From assembly GCA_016946835.1 (NCBI GenBank), contig JACVTC010000208.1, positions 176,501-190,733 on the forward strand: DNA of 14,233 nucleotides, read 5' to 3'. The DNA is from Neocallimastix lanati (nom. inval.) (taxonomy: Eukaryota; Neocallimastigomycota; Neocallimastigomycetes; Neocallimastigales; Neocallimastigaceae). Below are positions 8,191-14,233 of the stretch, piece by piece (position 1 is the stretch's first letter; each line of letters begins with the position of its first letter). A program made the translations under genes and the position numbers. A model generated the notes under the pieces. It was not told where the DNA came from and searched no databases. It saw nothing but the letters and a program-made list of their open reading frames with translations.

Positions 8191-8378
8191 AAGTGGTCGA
8201 TAAAGATTTCGAGCTTGAAAAATATTCTATTAAGTTGTCGATAAAGATTTCGAACTTAAAATTATTCTATTAAGTTGTCGATAAAGATTTCGAACTTAAA
8301 ATTATTCTTAAAAAAGTAGTCGAAAAGAACCTCGTGCTTTATAATTTCTACTAAGTTGTCGATAAGGATTTCGAGCTT
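8191..8378 (+). repeat. Five tandem ~40-nt hairpin repeats upstream of gag
   Basis: Units start at 8191, 8232, 8272, 8314 and 8353, spaced 39-42 bases apart. The consensus AAGTTGTCGATAAAGATTTC continues with GAACTT and folds as AAGTT/AACTT plus CGA/TCG around an 8-base loop with a two-base bulge. Unit 4 changes a T-A pair to A-T and units 1, 4 and 5 use a T-G wobble, keeping most of the pairing; unit 1 has one mismatch. This pattern suggests selection on RNA structure. Confidence 0.75.
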
Positions 8379-8560
8379 ATACTTACTAAAGAAAGCAAAT
8401 AAAATTATTATTTTCAAAAATTACTAAGATATATTGTTTTAAAATTTGATTCGATATTAAATTACTTGTTAAATTATATTTTTAAAGTTGGACTTTCAAA
8501 TTTATTCGTATTTAATAACCTCGTTAATTTACAATAAAAAAATTATTAACTAAAAACGAA

Positions 8561-9466
8561 ATGTCTACTAAAAGTACTTTAAGTTTTAAAGAATTAAAGA
8601 AAGAATTACGAGACATAGTGAAGCTTAGCAAGGACAATTTAGATATAAAGTCCTGGGCTACTGAATTAAAACTTTGGATCAAGATACAAGGTATCACAGA
8701 TCCGGAAACAATATTTAATGCTTGTTTACTTACCAGCTCTGGTGAAGTACAACGCGTTATTGAAGATTTGGGAGAAGATAGTGATGATGAAAGTGATGAT
8801 TCATCAGATGAAGAAGAAGATGATGAAGAAGAAAATGTTGATGATGATAAATTTCCTTCTCTTGAAAAAATTATTTCAAGTCTTGAAAATTTTTACGGTA
8901 TTAAAGAAGACCAAAATTTACTTCTTAAAGAACTTCGTGCAATGCGAATTAAAAGAAACGAAAAGATTAAAGACTTTAATGTAAGATATAGAACTTTGTA
9001 CACTAAACTTGATAAAAAGAGAAGAAAGCGCATTGGTGTACTAGATTATATTGATTCTATTCAAAATAATTATGAAGCCTGGAAGAAATTATCCCTTAAA
9101 GATGATATAAGTATGGAGAAAGCTTTCAAAATTGCCGAGAAAGTAGATAGACTTTCTGTAAGGAACAATAATATTAATACCTATAATGTTAATAATTCCC
9201 AGCATAATCAAAATAATCAAAACAGTACTACTTCAAGACTTTATCCTAAAAGAAGAAACGAAACTTTCCAAACAAGTCAAACAAATAATAAACTGAAACC
9301 TCAAGATATTATAGAAGAATCAACCCAGAAAATGAGAAATTTATCTGTTAAAACTTGTTTCTTCTGTAAGGAAGAAGGTCATTACTCATACTATTGCCCT
9401 CAATTAAATAAGATTATGGAAAAAAATAAAAAAGAAATATATTCCAAAAAGTCTTTAAACTTCTAA
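8561..9466 (+). CDS. gag: Gag of element B (capsid and zinc-knuckle nucleocapsid)
   Basis: A 301-residue protein expected to form the virus-like particle and bind genomic RNA. The N-terminal part (1-67) is helical in character and is followed by a striking acidic run at 68-96, almost all Asp, Glu and Ser. Residues 100-195 form the conserved capsid-like core (RIKRNE, VLDYID, SLKDDIS) shared with the fragment at 1-387. An Asn/Gln-rich linker leads to one CX2CX4HX4C zinc knuckle at 266-279 and a basic tail. It shows no visible relation to element A's Gag apart from the knuckle. The ATG follows a long AT-rich leader and precedes the first conserved residues. The frame ends at TAA 9464-9466; pol continues in the -1 frame and is already open from 9430. 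Confidence 0.88.
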   Translation: MSTKSTLSFKELKKELRDIVKLSKDNLDIKSWATELKLWIKIQGITDPETIFNACLLTSSGEVQRVIEDLGEDSDDESDDSSDEEEDDEEENVDDDKFPSLEKIISSLENFYGIKEDQNLLLKELRAMRIKRNEKIKDFNVRYRTLYTKLDKKRRKRIGVLDYIDSIQNNYEAWKKLSLKDDISMEKAFKIAEKVDRLSVRNNNINTYNVNNSQHNQNNQNSTTSRLYPKRRNETFQTSQTNNKLKPQDIIEESTQKMRNLSVKTCFFCKEEGHYSYYCPQLNKIMEKNKKEIYSKKSLNF

Positions 9467-9648
9467 ATGGGAGCAGAAGCACTCCCAATGACAAAACAAT
9501 AGCTTCATTAAATAATTTACAAAATAATACTTTTACCAAGAATACCCCAATTGATAATAATTCCTTTAATAAAGAATCTGAAGAATCTGATTTTAGTGAC
9601 ACAACTGAAAGTGAGGATGATATCATTATAAATGCTATAAAAAGAAAA
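9430..9648 (+). other. Pol-frame extension and gag/pol overlap of element B
   Basis: The pol frame is open from 9430, just after a TAA at 9427, so it overlaps the gag end by 37 bases and runs 73 codons before the first ATG at 9649. It encodes a Ser/Asn-rich stretch with an acidic segment near 9574-9621. This fits Gag-Pol production by -1 frameshifting inside the overlap. Candidate slip sites in phase are T_AAA_AAA (9427-9433) and C_AAA_AAG (9445-9451), neither a perfect consensus. Re-initiation at 9649 is the alternative. Confidence 0.6.
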
Positions 9649-12600
9649 ATGAATGATAATAACAGCGAAAAGGAAGAAAATAATTCCAAGAAAGTACATA
9701 AAAGTTTAAAAGATAATCCACGTCCTTTCGCAACTCCTGCTTTAAGAAAGAAGAAAGAAAATGAGCTACATAATAAACCAAATAAAGTTTATAAAAATCA
9801 AATACTTCCTTCAATTTTAACTCAACCAAATATTAACAAAGAAAAACAAAAAGAAAAGGAATTAAGAAATATAACAAGAGTAAGAGAAAGTAAAGAAGAA
9901 AACAACAATTATTCATCAAAAGGAAAGAAAAAAGTTGAATCTGAAGATATACTTGTAATCGATAAGGAAATAGAAGATATAGAAATGAATAAAGATAATC
10001 AACAAAATAAAACTAATACTTTGGAAAAATTAATTTCAACAAAAACTAAAGAAACTAATAATGAAAATACTCAGTTAGTAAAAAGGAATATCAAAATGAT
10101 GAATAATAAAGAACCTTACAATATTATGGATGATTTAAATAATCTTAAATCCAGTATTACGATAGGTCAACTCTTGAATGCATGTCCGAAAATTCGTTCA
10201 CAATTAACTCAAGGTTTAAAGTTAGAAAAATCTAAAATAATTGGAACTGTAGACAATGTAATAGCACGAACTTTATTAGTGAATAACTATGATCATAGCT
10301 ACATAAGTAAAAGTAATGAGGTAGCCGAAGAAGACTTAGCAATGGTTGATGCAAGTGTTGACGGAGTACTAGGAAAACTTTTAATTGATTCTTGTAGTAA
10401 CCTAAGCATCGTTACTAAGCAGTATTTTGATAAATTACCTGGTGAATATGAAACAGTTGGAAAAAGTCGTGGAAGAATCCAACTAGCAACACAAGATGAA
10501 GAATACTCGGAAGGAATTATTGTTCAATTACCAGTAAAAATTAATAATTATGAATTTAATGCGGACTTTAGAATTATTGAGAAAGAAGACTCATTTTATG
10601 ATATGTTAATAAACTTTAAAACTCAAATCGATCATTGTTTATTTATTCATCCGACCTTAAACAGTTTATGTAAACTTTTGTCAGAAAGTGAATACGAAGA
10701 AATAGCTAAAATAAATAATCAATATTATGATGAAGAAAGTATAATTTGCACTATTAGAAAAGTTAAAGAAACGAATAATGAAAAGGAAATTATAAAGGAA
10801 TTAACTCCAATGGAATTTATTGAGAGTGATGAATTTTTAAGTACCTTAAATAAAGATTATAAAGAACAAATTATTAAAATTCTCAAAGAAATGATTGACA
10901 TAGTTGCCACTTCAACAGAAGAACTAACTCCTTCTAAACTTTCACCACATAAGATCCGTTTGAAAGCAAATGCAAAGCCAGTAAAATTAAGAAGTTATAG
11001 GTTAACTAAATTAAAATCAGATATCTTAAAAGAAGAACTTACAAAGCTTATTAAGAAAGGATTGATAGAACCATCCTGTTCAGAATGGTCATCTCCAGTA
11101 GTACTCATTCTAAAACACAATGGAAAGTGGCGCTTGTGTATTGACTACCGAAAAGTCAATGATATGACAGAAAAAGATTCTTATTCAGTTCCATATATAG
11201 ATGAAATTTTTGATAGTCTCGGAGGATCTAAAATATTTACAACTCTTGATTTATTTTCTGGTTTTCACCAAATCTTAATGGATGAAGAAAGCGTTGAAGT
11301 AACCACTTTCACTACTAAGTTTGGAAATTATCAATTTAAGGTTATGCCTTTTGGACTTACTGGAGCTCCCTCAACCTTCCAAAGAGAAATGAATAAAATT
11401 TTATTCCCTTTTATTGGTGAATTTGTTTATGTATTTATTGATGATGTTTTGATCTATTCAAAAAGTATCGAAGAACATTTAATTCATATTAAACAAGTAT
11501 TAGAAGTATTTAAAGAAAACAAGTTAAAAATTAATATTGAAAAGTGCCATTTTCTTCAAACTGAAGTTGATGTATTAGGTCACAAACTTACTACTAAAGG
11601 ATTAAGTCCCATGGAAAGTAAGATAACAGCTATTAAGAAGTGGGAAGCCCCTTCATCACTTCATGAATTAAGATCATTTTTAGGAGCAGTGGGATATTAT
11701 CGTGATTTTATTCCTAAATATGCTCAAATTACCTCACCTTTATGTAAATTATTGAAAAAGAATACCAAATATGAATGGAATAAAGAACAACAAGAAAGCT
11801 TTGAACTCCTAAAAGAAAAATTAATCAATGCACCTATTCTAAAATTTCCGTCATTTGACAAACCTTTTATCATTAGAACTGATGCTTCGTATAATGGAAT
11901 TGGTGGAGTTCTTTTACAAAAAGAAGAAGAAACCGGTAAGGAGCATCCAATACACTTTATAAGTAGAAGTTTAAAGAAAGCTGAAAAGAATTATGGTATT
12001 ACCGATTTAGAAGGAACCGCTTTGTTTTACTGTATGACTAAATTTAAATCTTATATTGAAGGAAATCCATTACCTACAACTATTTACACAGATCATAAAC
12101 CATTAGTTGGTTTATTTAAGAATAAAGAACCTTTGAATGCAAGGCAAACAAGATGGTGTCTAACCGCTAGTATGCTCGGAATTAATATAAAATATGAATC
12201 AGGCAAAAAGAATGTGTTAGCTGATGCTCTTTCAAGAATGAAAAGTAAGGAAGAGAGAAAGATATTATTAACAAAAATTACTAATGGAAATAATGAAGAA
12301 TTATTATCTAAGGTTATAAAGGAATTTATTAATGAAAAGTTTACTGTTATTGATGGTGAAGATTACTTTATCGACAATGGAAATTATAGAAAATTAATAA
12401 CGGACGAAAATGAAAGGTTTAAATTAATTTTAGAAGCTCATAATATTGGCCACGAAGGATATTACAAAACATATCAAAGACTTAAGAAAAACTTTTATTG
12501 GAATCATATGATTAAAGATATCAAAAGAATTGTTAGTAATTGTGAAAAATGCCAATTAAATCGTCCTCAACCATATCCAGAACCAACCGAAAACCATCCA

Positions 12601-13464
12601 ACTAAAGTGGAGGGTCCCTTTGTGCATTTAGGATTAGATATTATAGGACCGTTACCAAAAACAAGAAATAATAATCAATATATTATAGTAACTGTTGATT
12701 ACTTTACCAAATGGGTTGAAGCCGAACCCACTGAAAACATAACTTCCTCTGATATAATTAAATTTTTAATAAACGTTTTTGCAAGACATGGTGTACCTCA
12801 AGTTATTACTACAGATAATGGAGTCCAATTCACTTCTGATATGACTAAAATCTTTCTTGATCTTTATGATGTTTATGTAAAATTCATAGCTACCTATCAC
12901 CCTGAATCCAATGGTCTCACTGAAAACCGAAATAAAGAAATTGGAAAATTACTTCGTTTATTAGGAAGGAAAAATCAAGATTGGGATGAAGTTTTACCTT
13001 CTGCTTTATGGGCACTTCGAACTACCAAAAACACAGCTACCGGACATTCTAGTTTTGAATTAGTATATGGAAGAGAAGACCAACAGCCTTATGATATAGC
13101 CATAAGAACAATTGAAAATGCAGGTAAATCGTATGATGAAATTTTAATGGAAAAATTTGTTCGTCATTATCAATGGACTAGAGAAGCATGCGAAAATGTG
13201 AAGAATGCTAACAAGTATTGGGCAACAAGACGAGAAGAACAAATAAGTATGAAAAAAGGAAAAGAATTAAAAGCTGGTGATCTTGTTCTTGTTAGAAACT
13301 TTAGCCGCACTAAGCTAGAACCATATTACAATGGACCATTTAAAATTTTAAAAATTCAATTCAACACGGCAACCTTAATCGATCAGAAAACTGGGAAACA
13401 ACTCGATAGGAATGTTCATTTTAAAAATTTAGTAAAGTTTAACTCCGCTTACAGAGAAGCTTGA
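9649..13464 (+). CDS. pol: Pol of element B: protease, reverse transcriptase, RNase H, integrase
   Basis: The frame encodes 1271 residues from the first ATG; the true protein may start earlier through frameshifting. Residues 1-230 are a long Lys/Asn/Glu-rich low-complexity region. The aspartic protease active site reads DSCS (247-250), with Cys where Gly is normal. Reverse transcriptase starts near 443, with catalytic D534 (TTLDLFSGF) and FIDD (D598, D599). RNase H has the full set D745, E788, D815 and D859. Integrase has the HHCC zinc domain (H931, H935, C965, C968) and the catalytic triad D997, D1056, E1092 with 35-residue D-E spacing. A GPF-type C-terminal module follows, and there is no chromodomain. 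Domain order is that of Ty3/Gypsy. Nothing is broken, so I infer an active or recently active enzyme set that copies and inserts B, and possibly relatives in trans. Confidence 0.95.
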   Translation: MNDNNSEKEENNSKKVHKSLKDNPRPFATPALRKKKENELHNKPNKVYKNQILPSILTQPNINKEKQKEKELRNITRVRESKEENNNYSSKGKKKVESEDILVIDKEIEDIEMNKDNQQNKTNTLEKLISTKTKETNNENTQLVKRNIKMMNNKEPYNIMDDLNNLKSSITIGQLLNACPKIRSQLTQGLKLEKSKIIGTVDNVIARTLLVNNYDHSYISKSNEVAEEDLAMVDASVDGVLGKLLIDSCSNLSIVTKQYFDKLPGEYETVGKSRGRIQLATQDEEYSEGIIVQLPVKINNYEFNADFRIIEKEDSFYDMLINFKTQIDHCLFIHPTLNSLCKLLSESEYEEIAKINNQYYDEESIICTIRKVKETNNEKEIIKELTPMEFIESDEFLSTLNKDYKEQIIKILKEMIDIVATSTEELTPSKLSPHKIRLKANAKPVKLRSYRLTKLKSDILKEELTKLIKKGLIEPSCSEWSSPVVLILKHNGKWRLCIDYRKVNDMTEKDSYSVPYIDEIFDSLGGSKIFTTLDLFSGFHQILMDEESVEVTTFTTKFGNYQFKVMPFGLTGAPSTFQREMNKILFPFIGEFVYVFIDDVLIYSKSIEEHLIHIKQVLEVFKENKLKINIEKCHFLQTEVDVLGHKLTTKGLSPMESKITAIKKWEAPSSLHELRSFLGAVGYYRDFIPKYAQITSPLCKLLKKNTKYEWNKEQQESFELLKEKLINAPILKFPSFDKPFIIRTDASYNGIGGVLLQKEEETGKEHPIHFISRSLKKAEKNYGITDLEGTALFYCMTKFKSYIEGNPLPTTIYTDHKPLVGLFKNKEPLNARQTRWCLTASMLGINIKYESGKKNVLADALSRMKSKEERKILLTKITNGNNEELLSKVIKEFINEKFTVIDGEDYFIDNGNYRKLITDENERFKLILEAHNIGHEGYYKTYQRLKKNFYWNHMIKDIKRIVSNCEKCQLNRPQPYPEPTENHPTKVEGPFVHLGLDIIGPLPKTRNNNQYIIVTVDYFTKWVEAEPTENITSSDIIKFLINVFARHGVPQVITTDNGVQFTSDMTKIFLDLYDVYVKFIATYHPESNGLTENRNKEIGKLLRLLGRKNQDWDEVLPSALWALRTTKNTATGHSSFELVYGREDQQPYDIAIRTIENAGKSYDEILMEKFVRHYQWTREACENVKNANKYWATRREEQISMKKGKELKAGDLVLVRNFSRTKLEPYYNGPFKILKIQFNTATLIDQKTGKQLDRNVHFKNLVKFNSAYREA

Positions 13465-13482
13465 GTCTTCGTCGGGGCATCT
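13465..13482 (+). promoter_or_regulatory. Gap between pol and 3' LTR, possible polypurine tract
   Basis: Only 18 bases separate the pol stop from the LTR. They include CGGGGCA but no long purine run, so the plus-strand priming site is weak here or lies in the end of pol. Confidence 0.3.
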
Positions 13483-13969
13483 TGATAAGAATGTACTAAA
13501 TAATGCATTCTTAATTAAATCTACGATTTATTTCTAATACATTATGTGTACATTATTATTTTTGTACTTTAATAAATTTTTAAATTCAAAGATTAAAAAT
13601 TAGATCAAAAATTATATTAAACTTTATAATTTTTATATTAAATCTTATATTAATAGTAATATTTTTATATATTTAAAACTTATATTAACAATATTAATAA
13701 TAAATCTTATTTTTTTATTTTTATATTAATAATGAAAATTTGTATTAATAATATTTTTATATATTGATAATTAAAAATTTATATATTATATTTTAACTTT
13801 TATTATAAAATTTTATATCGAAATGTTTTATTTTATATTGAAAAATATTTTATTTTATTAAAAACCTTTATATTAGAATAGTATTTTTATTTTTATTTGA
13901 ATATTTTAACAGATTGTAATAAAAATTTTAGCCAATTAAATAAATTCTTATTAGTAATATTTTAGATAG

Positions 13970-14020
<51 letters not shown>

Positions 14021-14233
14021 TATTAATATTATAAATGTATTTTATTTATATTGTTATAATTAAATTTTATATAATTGATTATAAAAATCAATTTAAATTT
14101 AATAGTTTTTATATATAAAAAGAAAAATAATAATAAAATGTAATTTAGTGGCAAGAACAACTTTTATGCCTTGAAAAAAAAAGTATAAATAGTTGTAAAT
14201 TTTGCTACTAATTTTTAAATATCATCAAATAAA
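13483..14233 (+). repeat. 3' LTR of element B (truncated by window end)
   Basis: It begins TGATAAG and follows the 5' LTR base for base through the A-tract (42 bases at 13975-14016, against 41) and the TATA box (14184-14191). About 112 bases should remain beyond the window. Confidence 0.92.

Larger units (their letters stand above)
7165..8560 (+). other. 5' leader of element B (untranslated)
   Basis: Nearly 1.4 kb without a supported gene. It contains the primer site, a two-part hairpin (AAACAAG 7251-7257 with CTTGTTT 7290-7296, and GTTAATC 7264-7270 with GATTAAC 7275-7281), the structured domain shared with element A (7384-7745), an AT-rich spacer, and five tandem hairpin repeats (8191-8378) ending about 180 bases before the gag ATG. 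Confidence 0.75.
6303..14233 (+). mobile_element. Element B: Ty3/Gypsy LTR retrotransposon without chromodomain, apparently complete
   Basis: Direct LTRs (6303-7164 and from 13483) enclose a tRNA-type primer site, a 1.4 kb leader, gag and pol with intact catalytic residues throughout. The element would be about 8.04 kb; the last 110 or so bases of its 3' LTR lie past the window end. It interrupts element A's LTR, so it is the youngest of the three layers. The five bases before it are AACTG (6298-6302); a matching duplication is expected after the 3' LTR. LTR copies agree by eye over 750 bases except that the A-tract is 41 in one and 42 in the other. Confidence 0.92.

Noticed and set aside
8191-8378. 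Regular ~40-base repeats considered as a CRISPR array.
   Set aside because: The whole unit, including the part between hairpins, is similar; there are no unique spacers, and the setting is a eukaryotic retrotransposon leader.
9414-9829. Three overlapping minus-strand open frames (within 9414-9829) rich in Phe, Leu and Ile, resembling membrane proteins.
   Set aside because: They are antisense to the Lys/Asn-rich start of pol; A-rich coding DNA automatically gives hydrophobic antisense frames. The plus-strand frame at 8718-8984 is likewise a shadow of gag.

Overview
The window is very AT-rich eukaryotic DNA made almost entirely of LTR retrotransposons. I see no cellular gene. Ty3/Gypsy-type Gag and Pol proteins, one with a C-terminal chromodomain, TATAAATA promoters inside the LTRs, extreme AT bias and Asn/Lys-rich proteins suggest a repeat-rich fungus, perhaps an early-diverging lineage such as the Glomeromycotina. 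That placement is inference; no species-specific gene is present.

Three elements are nested. The oldest layer (C) is a minus-strand Gag fragment at 1-387, cut off at 388. Element A was inserted into it: a chromovirus read on the minus strand, with LTRs at 388-1031 and 5673-6302 and one long reading frame at 3806-1368. Element B then landed in A's right-hand LTR, 14 bases short of its end. B is a plus-strand Ty3/Gypsy element without a chromodomain: 5' LTR 6303-7164, tRNA-type primer site at 7171, leader to 8560, gag 8561-9466, pol 9649-13464, and a 3' LTR from 13483 that runs off the window. The LTR pairs of A and of B are each identical by eye over the compared length, apart from one base in B's A-tract, so both insertions look young.

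B appears complete: zinc-knuckle Gag, protease, reverse transcriptase, RNase H and integrase, with pol in the -1 frame relative to gag. A is a deletion derivative. Its frame is intact and joins Gag, protease and the first residues of reverse transcriptase directly to the back half of integrase and the chromodomain, so it must move, if at all, using enzymes from another copy. A's transcript start is complementary over 11 nt to the sequence just downstream of its 5' LTR, the arrangement known for self-priming Tf1-type elements.

The least expected feature is in the untranslated leaders. A and B have unrelated Gags and different LTRs and apparently different priming modes, yet their leaders share a 40-nt identical block in the same relative orientation. 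Around it lie stems that are conserved in position but not in sequence, as expected for a selected RNA structure. B adds five tandem ~40-nt hairpins just upstream of gag. A's LTR carries a tRNA-like segment with good A and B boxes.
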